The notes: a model not told the origin generated them from the letters alone. Shown: positions 16,645-27,146, numbered from the stretch's first letter. The stretch is 61,368 nt of DNA from Planctomycetota bacterium (GCA_016793265.1 JAEUHT010000216.1:1-61368), one strand, 5' to 3'. Program-made: numbers and translations.

Positions 16645-19440
16645 ATGGTGCCGCACCACCAAGCCATGCCCTCGTCCGATCCCCGCCGACTGAGTGTGCT
16701 GTTCGACCAGGCGATCGCCTTGCCTGCGACCGAGCGCAGCGCGTTCATCGTGGCCAGTTGCGCGGGGGATCTCGAGCTGCAGTCGCGCCTGGCGGCGATG
16801 CTGCACGCCGCGGTCGGTGGCCTCGCCGATCCCCGCACGCACTCCGTCGCCGCGGTCGCCTCGCCGTCGAGTGCGCTCGACGAAGACGTCGGCGCGCGCA
16901 TCGGGCCCTACCTGTTGCTGCAGCAGCTCGGCGAAGGCGGCTTCGGGCGCGTGTTCCTGGCCCAGCAGAGCGAGCCGGTCGTGCGTCAGGTCGCGCTGAA
17001 GGTCATCAAGCTCGGCATGGACACGCGCCAGGTCGTGGCCCGCTTCGAGCAGGAACGGCAGGCGTTGGCGATGATGGACCATCCGCACATCGCCCGTGTG
17101 ATCGACGCCGGCGTGACTGCGTCGGGGCGGCCGTTCTTCGTGATGGACCTCGTGCGTGGCCTGTCGATCATCGAGCACTGCGACCGCAACCAGCTGTCGA
17201 TCGCCGAACGCCTGGCGATCTTCGTCCAGGTCTGCGACGCGGTGCAGCACGCGCACGGCAAGGGCGTGATCCACCGCGATCTGAAGCCGAGCAACGTGCT
17301 GGTCACGATGCAGGACGGCAGGCCGCACACCAAGGTCATCGACTTCGGCGTCGCCAAGGCGACCTCGCAGCGGCTGACCGACAAGACCCTCTACACCGAG
17401 CAGCGGCAGGTGATCGGCACGCTGCAGTACATGAGCCCCGAGCAGGCCGAAGGCTCGCTCGACGTCGACATCCGCACCGACGTGTACTCGCTCGGTGTGC
17501 TGCTCTACGAGCTGCTGACCGGCGGCACCCCATTCGATCGCCAGCTGCTGCGGGATGCGATGCCCGGCGAACTGCCGCGGCTGATCCGCGACTTCGAGCC
17601 GCAGACGCCGTCGACGCGTCTGTCCAGCTCGGGCGAGCACCTGGCCACCCTCGCCACGCAGCGGCGCAGCGAGCCGCGACGGCTCGGCGCGTTGGTGCGC
17701 GGCGAACTCGACTGGATCGTCATGAAGGCGATCGAGAAGGACCGCTCGCGCCGTTACGAGACCGCCGCCGCGTTCGGGCTCGACGTGCAGCGGCACCTGC
17801 GCGGCGAAGCGGTCATCGCGGCGCCGCCGAGCAGGTCCTATCTGCTGCGCAAGTTCGTGCGGCGGCATCGTGGCATGGTGATGTCGGCGATTGCCGTCGC
17901 GCTGGCGCTCGTGCTCGGCGTCGTCGGCACCTCGCTGGCGCTCGTCGAGGCCGTGCGCGAGAGGCAGCGCGCCGACCTGGCGGCGACGGCGGCGGCCGAC
18001 GCGCAGCACCGCGCGCAGGCCAACGAGCGGCAGGCCGTCGCGCTGGCGCAGCGGGCCGAGCTGGCGCAGCGGGAGGAGGCGCGGGCCCGCCAGCATGCCG
18101 AGACGATCCGCGACTTCGTCGTGGCGGCGCTGCGCGAGGCCGACGTGACGCGCGCGGGCGGCCGCGAGGACGTGACGATCCTCGCGGCGATGGCGAACGC
18201 CATCGCCGACCTCGACTCGGGGCGCTTCGCGGCGGAACCGGCGATCGCGGCGGACCTCAAGCTCACCATCGCCCAGATCCTGCACACCAACGGTCGGCTC
18301 GATGCAGCCTTGGCCCAGGCCGAGCAGGCGGTGCAGCTGCTGCGACGGGTGCACAGCGGCGATCACGACGACCTCGCCGCGGCGATCTGTGAGGTCGGGC
18401 GGCTGTGCAACCGGCTCGGCCGGCTGCAGGACTGTGAGCGGTTCTCGCGCGAGGCGATGTCGATGTACGACCGCCTGTACGCCGGCGACAACGTGCACAG
18501 GGCGTCGTTGCGCAACAACGTCGGCGACGCGCTGCGAGCGCTCGGTCGGCCCGCGGAGGCGTTGCCGTTGCTCGAAGAGTCGGTGTCGATGATGCGCCGG
18601 CTCGGCAACGAGGACGGCACGTTGGCGATGAGCCTCGACAACCTCGCCCAGGCCAAGGAGGAGCTCGGTGACGAGCCGGCGGCGCAGGCCCTGTTGGAGG
18701 AGTCGTTGTCGCTGCGCCGACGCGTCTACGTCGGCGATCACCCGGACCTCGCGGTCGGCATCAACAACGTCGCCGCCCACTGTTGGAGCCGCGGCGACCG
18801 GGAGCGGGCCGAGCAGCTGTTCGAGGAGGCGCTGGCGATGCGGCGGCGCATGTTCCACGGCGATCATCCGGTCGTCGCCGAGGCGCTGCTGAACCTCGCC
18901 TTCTTGCGCGCGAACAACGACCAGGCGGCGGCGGCCGCGGGGCTGCTCGACGAGGGGCTGGCGATGAGCCAACGCCTGTTCCCCGGCGATCACCCGAACG
19001 TGGCGCACGGGCTGTTCACGCTGGGCACCACGCGCCTCGCCCTCGGCGACACGGCCGCGGCGGAGGCGGCGTTTGCACGGTCGTTGGTGATGCACCAGGC
19101 GCTGTACCCAGGCGACCACATCGGCACCGCGATGAGCCTCGCGCAGCGGGCCAGGGCGCAGGCGCTGCAGGACGGCAAGGCCGCGTTGGCGCGCGCCGAC
19201 TTCGACGCGGCGCTGGCGATGCTGCGCCGTATGCCGATCGGCCGCACGCCGCTGCGGGAGGTGCTGTGGAACTCGAGCCGGCAGCGGCACGCCGCCGGCG
19301 ACATCAAGGGGGCCGTGGGCGAACTCGAAGAGCTGGTCGAACTCGCCACGGAGGCGCTGGCGCCCGACTCCCCGCGGCTGCAGGAGTACCGCGCCGCGCT
19401 GACGCGGTGCCGCGAGCTGGTCGAGAACGGCGGCAAGTAG
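16645..19440 (+). CDS. Ser/Thr protein kinase with C-terminal TPR repeats
   Basis: 931 residues (ATG at 16645; a second ATG at 16666 would shorten it by seven). The kinase domain is at about 88-350: glycine loop LGEGGFGRV, Lys119 in VALKVIK, catalytic HRDLKPSN (Asp212), DFG at 233-235 and SPEQA. All key residues are present, so it should be active. One transmembrane helix lies at about 414-435, placing the kinase in the cytoplasm and the rest outside. A coiled coil (about 436-490) and then at least eight TPR units of the kinesin-light-chain type follow, each with a repeated Y.GD[HN]... turn. This architecture is typical of Planctomycetota. Ligand and targets are unknown. Confidence 0.94.
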   Translation: MVPHHQAMPSSDPRRLSVLFDQAIALPATERSAFIVASCAGDLELQSRLAAMLHAAVGGLADPRTHSVAAVASPSSALDEDVGARIGPYLLLQQLGEGGFGRVFLAQQSEPVVRQVALKVIKLGMDTRQVVARFEQERQALAMMDHPHIARVIDAGVTASGRPFFVMDLVRGLSIIEHCDRNQLSIAERLAIFVQVCDAVQHAHGKGVIHRDLKPSNVLVTMQDGRPHTKVIDFGVAKATSQRLTDKTLYTEQRQVIGTLQYMSPEQAEGSLDVDIRTDVYSLGVLLYELLTGGTPFDRQLLRDAMPGELPRLIRDFEPQTPSTRLSSSGEHLATLATQRRSEPRRLGALVRGELDWIVMKAIEKDRSRRYETAAAFGLDVQRHLRGEAVIAAPPSRSYLLRKFVRRHRGMVMSAIAVALALVLGVVGTSLALVEAVRERQRADLAATAAADAQHRAQANERQAVALAQRAELAQREEARARQHAETIRDFVVAALREADVTRAGGREDVTILAAMANAIADLDSGRFAAEPAIAADLKLTIAQILHTNGRLDAALAQAEQAVQLLRRVHSGDHDDLAAAICEVGRLCNRLGRLQDCERFSREAMSMYDRLYAGDNVHRASLRNNVGDALRALGRPAEALPLLEESVSMMRRLGNEDGTLAMSLDNLAQAKEELGDEPAAQALLEESLSLRRRVYVGDHPDLAVGINNVAAHCWSRGDRERAEQLFEEALAMRRRMFHGDHPVVAEALLNLAFLRANNDQAAAAAGLLDEGLAMSQRLFPGDHPNVAHGLFTLGTTRLALGDTAAAEAAFARSLVMHQALYPGDHIGTAMSLAQRARAQALQDGKAALARADFDAALAMLRRMPIGRTPLREVLWNSSRQRHAAGDIKGAVGELEELVELATEALAPDSPRLQEYRAALTRCRELVENGGK

Positions 19441-19536
19441 CCACGACAGCGCGGCTGCGGTGGCGCCGCTCGGGCCCGCGATCGGCACTGCGAGGCAGAT
19501 CACGAGCGACGACCCGCGGGTGGGCTGGTGCGGGCG

Positions 19537-21441
19537 TCAGTCGCCGGCGATCAGCAGGGTGACCGCCGCCGACGGGTCGAGCGAAACCGGCTTCCGGCCG
19601 AGTTCCTGGTCGCCGCGCCGCCACCGCATCGTCGCCGTCGTCTCCGGCAGCACCATCACCGGCGACTTGCCGCCGTGCAGCGTCACGGCGTTGGTGCTGA
19701 ACATCATCGACTGGCTGTGCGACTCGGCGTGCAGGCGATTGCCGTCGCCGTCGAGGAACTCCACCACGACCTCGGCCGGCCCTTCGACGCGCACCGCACA
19801 CAGCCGCTGCAGCTCGACGCGCAGTTCGCTGCCGGTGGTGAGCCACTGCTCCATCAGCTGCACCGCGTAGACGAAGCCAGGTTTGCTGATGCCGAGGCGA
19901 ACGCCGCGGCGCGGCGCGTTGTGCAGCACGAAGCGGCCGTCGGCAGCGGTGGTGGTGGTGGCGCCGCTGAGCGGGTTGCCGGCGCTCGGCGTCGACAGCC
20001 AGGCCTGCACGCCGGCGTCGGCGACCGGGTTGCCGCGGCGATCGACGACGATGCCACGCAGTTCGTCGAGCAGCGCGTCTGCTGGCACCGTCAGCGCGAT
20101 GCCCTCGCTGCCGGCTGCGACCGGCGGACTCACCACTGCCACCAGCGTCGCCGGGTCGTAGGCGAGCAGCTGGTAGCTGCGGTCCGCGAGGCCACCGACG
20201 ACGAAGCGGCCCTCTGCATCGGTCAGCGCCAGGCACTCGGCCGGCTGTTCGCCATCGCGGCTGTCGAGCTCGATCGGGCGGTGGTCACAGTCGCGCAGCG
20301 GATCGACCAGATCGAGCCGCCAGCCGGGCACGGGTGCGCCGGCGGCGCTGCGCAGTTCGCCAGTGATCGTCAGCGCGCGCCGCTCGAACCGCAGGTCGAG
20401 CTCCTTGGCGTCGGCGCCGATGCCGTCGAGCACGATCGGCATCCAGCCGCGGCGGCTGGCGATCAGGCGGCTCGGCCGACGCGGCAGTTCGAACGCGAAC
20501 TCGCCGCGTGCGTCGGTGAGGGTCTGCTGGTCGAAGCCGAGCTGCACGCGCACCCCTTCGAGCGGGCCTGCGGCGTCCGTCACGCGGCCGTGGATGCGGC
20601 CCGCCGTCGGGCTGAGCGGGGCCAGCGCCACGTCGAGATGGCCGGTGACGGCGTCGAGGCTCGGCACGCGGCGCCGTTCGAAGCCCGCGAGCGAGAAGAT
20701 GAGGTCGACGCCGGCTGCGAGCGGCACGAGCAGCCGGAAGTTGCCTTCGGCGTCGCTCGCGGCCGGCGTCACGAACGGCACGGTGGTGTGTTCGAGCGGG
20801 CGCGGGAACTCGGTCAGCAGCAGCAGGCTCGGCAGGATGGAGACGTCGGCCAGCGTGGTGCCGTCGTCGGCGCGTGTGGTGCGGCCGGTCACCTGCTTGC
20901 CCTCGGCGGCGATCACGAGCAGCTCGGCAATGCCGCCGAAGGTCGGCCATGCCGTCGAACGCAGCGTCAGCCACCCCGGGCCGGTGACCAGGACGTGTTC
21001 ACCAGCCTCGGGCGCCGTCAGTTCGAAGCCGCCCTGCAGGTCGCTGGTGGCGACGCAGGCGGGCTCGGCGAGGCTGAGCGGCGCCTGCGGCCGTTGGAAC
21101 GCCGCCGCTGGCATCCAGCCGATCGGGACGCCGGCCAGCGCGAGGCCGCGGCTGTCGAGCACGCGGCCGCAGAGCCGTGCAGGCGGCGGTGATGGTGGGG
21201 TGGTCACGGCCGGCGTCACCAGTTCGCGCGGGGTGGCGGCGGCGTCGACGGCCGCGGGCACGGTCGTGCCCTGCGGCGCTGCGGCCTCGCGCACCGTGGT
21301 ACCGGCGGCGCGGGGGCTGGGCGCATCGCCCGGACTGCTGTCCGGCGCTGCGAACGTGGACCACGACCAGATCGCCGCGGCGATCAGCAGCAGCAGCGAC
21401 ACGAGCCAGACGGCGAACGGCGCCCGGGGCGAGGTGTTCAT
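19537..21441 (-). CDS. Membrane-anchored protein with carboxypeptidase-regulatory-like domains
   Basis: 634 residues from the ATG at 21441; an in-frame ATG at 21456 adds five residues, and longer extensions look non-coding. Residues 9-27 form an N-terminal transmembrane anchor (FAVWLVSLLLLIAAAI). A Pro/Ala/Thr-rich linker to about residue 95 follows, then at least four beta-sandwich repeats of the carboxypeptidase regulatory type. Each repeat shows G.V.D..G..L.GV..., T.A.G.F.L and a terminal hydrophobic strand (for example GRVLDSRGLALAGVPIGW and GRVTDAAGPLEGVRVQLG). Such domains are structural, in surface proteins or transporter gates. No catalytic domain is seen. Confidence 0.78.
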   Translation of the reverse strand: MNTSPRAPFAVWLVSLLLLIAAAIWSWSTFAAPDSSPGDAPSPRAAGTTVREAAAPQGTTVPAAVDAAATPRELVTPAVTTPPSPPPARLCGRVLDSRGLALAGVPIGWMPAAAFQRPQAPLSLAEPACVATSDLQGGFELTAPEAGEHVLVTGPGWLTLRSTAWPTFGGIAELLVIAAEGKQVTGRTTRADDGTTLADVSILPSLLLLTEFPRPLEHTTVPFVTPAASDAEGNFRLLVPLAAGVDLIFSLAGFERRRVPSLDAVTGHLDVALAPLSPTAGRIHGRVTDAAGPLEGVRVQLGFDQQTLTDARGEFAFELPRRPSRLIASRRGWMPIVLDGIGADAKELDLRFERRALTITGELRSAAGAPVPGWRLDLVDPLRDCDHRPIELDSRDGEQPAECLALTDAEGRFVVGGLADRSYQLLAYDPATLVAVVSPPVAAGSEGIALTVPADALLDELRGIVVDRRGNPVADAGVQAWLSTPSAGNPLSGATTTTAADGRFVLHNAPRRGVRLGISKPGFVYAVQLMEQWLTTGSELRVELQRLCAVRVEGPAEVVVEFLDGDGNRLHAESHSQSMMFSTNAVTLHGGKSPVMVLPETTATMRWRRGDQELGRKPVSLDPSAAVTLLIAGD

Positions 21442-21788
21442 CGGCGCGCCAAGCATCGCCGTCCGGTCCCGGCGCGGCGAGAGGTCTCTGGCCGGGTGCG
21501 GTCCGGCGCGGTCATGCGAGGTTGTCGCGGCCAGCGGGGGTTGCCGGGTCTGCTGCGGGGCGCTCTGCTGCCGACACGATTCCTGCCGGGAAGTCCGGAA
21601 TCCGGCGCGAATCCCCTCTTGGTGCGGTCGGTGGTGGTGGGGGTGTCGTGCACCAGGCCAGGCCACCCGTTGCAGTCGAGTCGGGCCGCGCCGGCCCCTC
21701 GTCGGTGTTCTTGTCCCGGGCGGTGGCAGGCAAGGGGCCCCGGACGAGCGGTCTCCCAGCCTGCGCCGGGCTCATTCAGGACCTCGTC
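21442..21788. other. 347-bp divergent intergenic region
   Basis: Lies between the surface-protein gene (minus) and the coupled pair at 21789 (plus). Open frames cross it on both strands, but their translations are Arg/Pro/Gly-rich and look non-coding. I see no clear promoter motif, tRNA or repeat. The start of the right-hand gene could be upstream of the chosen ATG, because its frame stays open. Confidence 0.4.
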
Positions 21789-22799
21789 ATGCGTGCGCGT
21801 GCGTGCGATCGACTGCCGTGGTGCATCCAGTCCTGGGTGCGGGCCGGCGCCTGGACGCGCGAATCGAGGCTGTTGCGCCTGATGAAGGTGCTGCAGCCGT
21901 ACGCGCTGCGGGTGCTGCGCCGGCACGGCTTGCGCGATGTCGAGGCCTGCGACGTGCTGCACGACGTCTTCTTCAGCGGGCCGCCGGACGGCCTGCGCGA
22001 GTTCCTGCGGCGCAAGTGTGAGGGGCTCGGCATCGAACGTGCCGAGCGTGGTCTGTTGCGTTCGCTCAAGAACGCGGTCTGGCGGCTGCATCAGCAGCAG
22101 GATCCGATCGGGGCCCGGGCCTTCCAGGCGACGCGGCGGGCGCTGCACATGCTCACGACGGGGCCGATACCGGCGGCGGGCGGGCTCGGCTTCGGCGACG
22201 TGGCGGCCGCCGAAGGATGTGCCGTCGAGACGGTCGAGAACTGGCTGCGGACGATGCTGGCGGCGCCGGCCGAGGCGCGGGGCCGTGGGCTGCGTTGTCC
22301 GCGCGCGATGGCGAATTGGCTGGTCGGGGTGCTGCAGTCGATGCACCGTGCGTTCGCCACGCACCGACTGGCTGGCTGCCTGCCGCCGCGCCGGTTGCAG
22401 GCCGTGCTCGAGGGCGTGCTGCGGGATGCCGCGCGGGCGGAGTCCGACCAGATGCTGGGCACCGAGGCTGGTGGCGGCGTGAGGTTCGACCCGACCCAGC
22501 ACATCGCCATGCCACCGGTGGATCCGTGGCAGCTCGTCTTGGCGCCGCCGCAGCTGCGCCTGCTGCTCGACCTGCTCGACGGGGAGATCACGAACGCATC
22601 GCTGCGAACGAACCGGCGGGAGCGCCTGCGCGGAGTGCTGCGGCGCTGGCGGTCCCTCGGCGCCATCGAGGATCCGCTGCCTGGCTGGCTGGCTGCCGGC
22701 GCGATGGCCAAGGCGACGGTCTATGATGACCGCACCATGTTGCAGGGTCTGTTGGCCGCGAGCGTGCTTCGCTTGGCCTCGCGCCAGGAAGGGGCGTGA
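21789..22799 (+). CDS. Unrecognised protein with sigma-factor-like helical segments
   Basis: 336 residues from the ATG at 21789; the true start is uncertain because the frame is open upstream. I do not recognise a family. Residues of about 33-60 (VLQPYALRVLRRHGLRDVEACDVLHDVF) resemble region 2 of ECF sigma factors, where the pattern is LRR.G....DAEDLVQ.VF. Residues of about 138-155 (FGDVAAAEGCAVETVENWL) resemble a helix-turn-helix of sigma region 4. A third Arg-rich helical region is at about 258-300. It has no signal peptide. Its stop overlaps the start of the next gene (TGATG), so the two are probably made together. A divergent regulator is possible but unproven. Confidence 0.6.
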   Translation: MRARACDRLPWCIQSWVRAGAWTRESRLLRLMKVLQPYALRVLRRHGLRDVEACDVLHDVFFSGPPDGLREFLRRKCEGLGIERAERGLLRSLKNAVWRLHQQQDPIGARAFQATRRALHMLTTGPIPAAGGLGFGDVAAAEGCAVETVENWLRTMLAAPAEARGRGLRCPRAMANWLVGVLQSMHRAFATHRLAGCLPPRRLQAVLEGVLRDAARAESDQMLGTEAGGGVRFDPTQHIAMPPVDPWQLVLAPPQLRLLLDLLDGEITNASLRTNRRERLRGVLRRWRSLGAIEDPLPGWLAAGAMAKATVYDDRTMLQGLLAASVLRLASRQEGA

Positions 22800-23275
22800 T
22801 GTTCCGTTCGCGCGACGACACCCCGGAACGGCCGCGGCTCGTAATCGAGATCGGCGACGTGCTCGACGTGGCGGGCTTCGAAGCGCTCGACGAACCGGTG
22901 TACTGGCTGGCGTTCGGCTGCGATGCGACGGCTGCGTCCTGGTCGCTGGTGCCGCTCGATCGTTGCCCGGACCGCAGCCCGGGTGACGTTCCTCCAGGGC
23001 AGGTTGCGGCGGATGGCAGCGGCTCGGCCTGGTTGCAGGGCTGGGCGCTGCGGCCCCGAGCGAGGCGAACGGTGCGGCTGGCGGTGTTGCAGGGCGTGAG
23101 GCTGCGCAAGGTCGGTCAGATCGACCCGGCGAGCGCGAACTGGCAGGCGACGATCGTGCCGGCCTGCGCGCCGCAGCCGGCCAACAAGGTCGGACAGGTC
23201 GCGGGCACCGCCGCCTGGCGTCGCCACTGCGATGAGCTGCAGCGCCTCGCCGCGTGCGTGCTGCCCGAGGGGTGA
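22799..23275 (+). CDS. Unrecognised 158-residue protein coupled to the preceding gene
   Basis: The ATG at 22799 shares a base with the upstream stop. The N-terminal half has beta-strand character (RLVIEIGDVLDVAGF, then PVYWLAFGCDATAASWSLVPL), and a basic segment (LRPRARRTVRLAVLQGVRLRKV) sits in the middle. There is no signal peptide, no transmembrane helix and no known motif. Strict overlap with the sigma-like gene suggests a partner of that protein, for example a modulator; this is inference only. Confidence 0.55.
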   Translation: MFRSRDDTPERPRLVIEIGDVLDVAGFEALDEPVYWLAFGCDATAASWSLVPLDRCPDRSPGDVPPGQVAADGSGSAWLQGWALRPRARRTVRLAVLQGVRLRKVGQIDPASANWQATIVPACAPQPANKVGQVAGTAAWRRHCDELQRLAACVLPEG

Positions 23276-23294
23276 ACGGGCAGCCAGGCCCCGC

Positions 23295-23555
23295 TCAGGG
23301 CCGCGTCGCGCGTTCGAGCGCCGTCAGGATCGACATCGCCGCCTGATCGTTGTCGCCGCACATGGCCGGCTCGGCGCGCAGGTCGTGGCACCACTGCGGG
23401 CGCTCGGGCTTGCCGAACAGGCGGCAACGGTTCTCGGTGTCGAGGTGCACGCAGCGTTCGCCGGCGCGTTTGCCGTGCGGCATGCCGAAGAACGGCGTCG
23501 TGATCGACGGGGCGATGCAGCAGGCGCCGCAGCCGGTGCGGCAGGCGAAGGTCAT
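23295..23555 (-). CDS. YkgJ-type cysteine-cluster protein
   Basis: 86 residues with eight cysteines: Cys5, 9, 12, 13, 35, 44, 56 and 66. The opening C-x3-CGxCC and the following C-x8-CRLFGKPERPQWC match the YkgJ/UPF0153 family, which probably binds zinc or an iron-sulphur cluster; members are typically 80-130 residues. It is downstream of groEL on the same strand, separated by 86 bp that include a strong hairpin, so it may have its own promoter. The biochemical role of the family is not settled. Confidence 0.85.
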   Translation of the reverse strand: MTFACRTGCGACCIAPSITTPFFGMPHGKRAGERCVHLDTENRCRLFGKPERPQWCHDLRAEPAMCGDNDQAAMSILTALERATRP

Positions 23556-23578
23556 CGGCGCAGCGTAGCGTGAGAACG

Positions 23579-23619
23579 CGAACGGCCCGCCGGCGCGCGT
23601 GGCGCCGACGAGCCGTTCG
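23579..23619 (-). terminator. Probable groESL terminator hairpin
   Basis: CGAACGGC and GCCGTTCG form the outer 8-bp stem and CGGCGC and GCGCCG an inner 6-bp stem around GCGTG, with small internal loops (CCGC and ACGA). It lies just after the groEL stop on the minus strand. There is no long U-run, as is common in GC-rich genomes. Confidence 0.55.
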
Positions 23620-23641
23620 TCGGGGACTGCAGCGGTGCGGA

Positions 23642-25336
<1,695 letters not shown>

Positions 25337-25386
25337 GGGAATGCTCTCGTGGGTGGGGGATCAGTTCAGGAGGGAGGGGACGGCGA

Positions 25387-25695
25387 TCAATCGATCACGG
25401 CGAGGATCTCGTCCTCGCCGAGGATCAGCAGCTCTTCGCCATCGAGCTTGATCTCCGAGCCGGCGTAGGACGAGAACAACACGCGGTCCTTGGCCTTGAC
25501 GGACATCGGCTGGCGCGTGCCGTTCTCGAGCAGCTTGCCGTTGCCGACCGACACGACGATGCCCTCGCGCGGCTTCTCCTTGGCGGTGTCGGGGAGGATG
25601 ATGCCGCCCTTGGTCTTCTCGTCAGCGGCGACGCGCTTGACGAGAACACGATCGCCGAGGGGGGTAACCGTCATGGTCGACTTGGTCTTCGACAT
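25387..25695 (-). CDS. groS: Co-chaperonin GroES (10 kDa)
   Basis: 102 residues from the ATG at 25695, preceded by an AGGAAC ribosome site; a longer open extension upstream is not needed. Family signatures are [13 protein letters not shown] at the start, the mobile loop [13 protein letters not shown], and [30 protein letters not shown] (interrupted here only for reading) at the end. It caps the GroEL ring. Only 69 bp separate it from the response-regulator stop upstream on the same strand, so read-through from that gene is possible. Confidence 0.97.
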   Translation of the reverse strand: MSKTKSTMTVTPLGDRVLVKRVAADEKTKGGIILPDTAKEKPREGIVVSVGNGKLLENGTRQPMSVKAKDRVLFSSYAGSEIKLDGEELLILGEDEILAVID

Positions 25696-25764
25696 GTTGC
25701 TGTTCCTGTGACTTGCAGTTGGGGATTGGGAATCGGGGGGGGCCACCTGGCGCGGACGCGAGCG

Positions 25765-26283
25765 TCAACGACCGGGCGGCTGAGGGGGGCGCTGGGGCGG
25801 GGGTGGCGGCGGTTGCAGGCCGCCCGAGACCTTCGGGGCCGAGATCTTCGCTGCCGACACCTTCGCGGCCGGCGATCGCGTCGCCGTCGGTGAATGGCGC
25901 ACCAGCGGGCCGCCGAAGTGGGTCTGGATCAGGCGCTCGATCGAGTGCCGCAGGCGCTCGAGTTCGAGCGGCTTGCGCAAGAACGTGAAGAAACCGGCGT
26001 GCTGGGCGGCGGCGATCTCCTCGAGCGAGGCCAGGCCCGACATCAGGATCGCCGGCAGCGGTTGCACCGCGGCGAGCTGCTGGAACAGCTCCAGGCCGGT
26101 CATGCCCGGCAGGTGGAAGTCGAGCAGCGTGAAGTCGAAGCGCTGTCGACGCGCCAGGGTCAGGGCCTCCGTCGCATGCGCCGTGGCGCCGACTGTCCAG
26201 CCGAGGCCGTCGAGGAACTCGCCGAGGCAGGCTCGGAGCGAGTCGTCGTCTTCGACCAGCAGGACGCGGAAGCACTGGGACAT
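25765..26283 (-). CDS. Response regulator, receiver domain with a proline-rich tail
   Basis: 172 residues from the ATG at 26283. The receiver domain (1-120) is complete: acidic pocket Glu11-Asp12-Asp13, phosphorylation site Asp55 in LLDFHLPG, Ser82 in LMSG and Lys104 in LRKP. There is no DNA-binding or enzymatic output domain. Instead, residues 125-172 are Lys/Ser/Ala-rich (AAKVSAAKISAPKVSG) and end in a run of prolines. No histidine kinase is adjacent. It could act through protein-protein contact. It sits directly upstream of groES-groEL on the same strand. Confidence 0.9.
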   Translation of the reverse strand: MSQCFRVLLVEDDDSLRACLGEFLDGLGWTVGATAHATEALTLARRQRFDFTLLDFHLPGMTGLELFQQLAAVQPLPAILMSGLASLEEIAAAQHAGFFTFLRKPLELERLRHSIERLIQTHFGGPLVRHSPTATRSPAAKVSAAKISAPKVSGGLQPPPPPPQRPPQPPGR

Positions 26284-26645
26284 GGGTGAGTGGCGGAACG
26301 CCCTACCGGCGATCAGGGCGCCGCCGTTAGCAAGGCATGTGCCGCCGCCGATCCTCCGCCACAAGCTTCTTCCTGATAGCGGTTAGCGATGTGGAATGAG
26401 ACCGGGAACGGTCCTGGGCGCTGCCAATCCGGCAGGATCGTTTGCCGGGGGCGCTGACAAGTTGGCGGCGTGGCGCCCGGCGTCCGGGGTGGATTGCGAG
26501 CCTTCCGACCCGGGCTGGCTGGTGGGCTCCAGTTTGCACGAGCCCAATTTGGCGGCAGCCCAACTTGGCGGGAGCGTGCAGGCCGACTCAGCAGGGCGCT
26601 GAGCTCAGGGCCGGCAACCGTGGCGACGTGGCCGCCCGGCGACGG
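26284..26645. other. 362-bp intergenic region upstream of the response regulator
   Basis: Lies between the zinc-ribbon gene and the response-regulator gene, both on the minus strand, and presumably holds the regulator's promoter. Visible elements are a small stem-loop at 26400-26413 (GACCG, GGAA loop, CGGTC) and an imperfect 16-bp tandem repeat at 26546-26577. A 78-codon minus-strand frame here lacks protein-like composition. No reliable -35/-10 pair is seen. Confidence 0.4.
26546..26577. repeat. Imperfect 16-bp tandem repeat
   Basis: AATTTGGCGGCAGCCC is followed directly by AACTTGGCGGGAGCGT (13 of 16 bases equal). It lies 263-294 bp upstream of the response-regulator start and could be a pair of protein-binding half-sites on one helix face, or a chance duplication. 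Confidence 0.4.
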
Positions 26646-26990
26646 TCACTCCTCTTTGTCTTCGTCCTCGTCTTCGTCTTCGTCTTCGTCCTCGTCTTCG
26701 TCTTCGTCCTCGTCTTCGTCCTCGTCGAGTTCGTCGAAGTCGTCGTCGCCGAGGTCGTCGCCGTCCTCTTCGCCTTCGGCGGTTTCGTCGTCATCCTCCC
26801 AGTCATCGTCATCGTCGGCGTCGTCAGCGCCCTCGTCGTCCTCGTAGGAAGCGAGCACGCGGTCCCAATCGGCGACCTCGATCGTGTTGTTGCACGTCGT
26901 GCACACGCTGTCGTTGTCGCGGAGGAGCTCGAGCGCCTCGAGGTCCCGGTAGACTTCGCCGCATTCGCGGCACCGGACGATCTTGCCCAT
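26646..26990 (-). CDS. Zinc-ribbon protein with a long Asp/Glu tail
   Basis: 114 residues. Cys7, Cys10, Cys30 and Cys33 form a C-x2-C...C-x2-C zinc ribbon (VRCRECGEVYRDLEAL, then VCTTCNNTIEV). From residue 50 to the end almost every residue is Asp or Glu, finishing with about 14 perfect Asp-Glu or Glu-Asp pairs and KEE. The DNA of the tail is a microsatellite of GAAGAC- and GAGGAC-like units, prone to slippage. The layout resembles small ribbon-plus-acidic-tail proteins such as the FYDLN_acid family, but the sequence is not that family. Possible roles are nucleic-acid mimicry or RNA-polymerase or histone-like binding; none is shown. Confidence 0.8.
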   Translation of the reverse strand: MGKIVRCRECGEVYRDLEALELLRDNDSVCTTCNNTIEVADWDRVLASYEDDEGADDADDDDDWEDDDETAEGEEDGDDLGDDDFDELDEDEDEDEDEDEDEDEDEDEDEDKEE

Positions 26991-27146
26991 GGCTGTCGGA
27001 TGGAGTGATGGGGCGGCGTGCCCCGGGTCGCTGCCGATGCATACCGACTGCGGCAGGCAAGGCAATGGCCGGATCCCGGATTCTTTCGCCGCGCTCGGTG
27101 CCGCGCTTCGTCAACGGGAAGGCCCGAAACTGCCGATAGGCCAGCC

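Noticed and set aside
12834..16901. Long open frame of about 1355 codons on the minus strand
   Set aside because: It runs antisense to three well-supported genes and its translation is Arg/Ala/Gly-rich without any domain. In very GC-rich DNA such shadow frames are common.
25696..25764. Possible CIRCE heat-shock operator upstream of groES
   Set aside because: I looked for the TTAGCACTC-N9-GAGTGCTAA inverted repeat and found none in this gap or further upstream.
26327..26563. 78-codon minus-strand open frame in the gap upstream of the response regulator
   Set aside because: The translation is Arg/Gly/Pro-rich, has no ribosome site and no protein-like pattern.
26650..26760. TC/CG-rich microsatellite as a separate regulatory repeat
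   Set aside because: It is fully inside the coding frame of the zinc-ribbon gene and is explained by the Asp/Glu tail.
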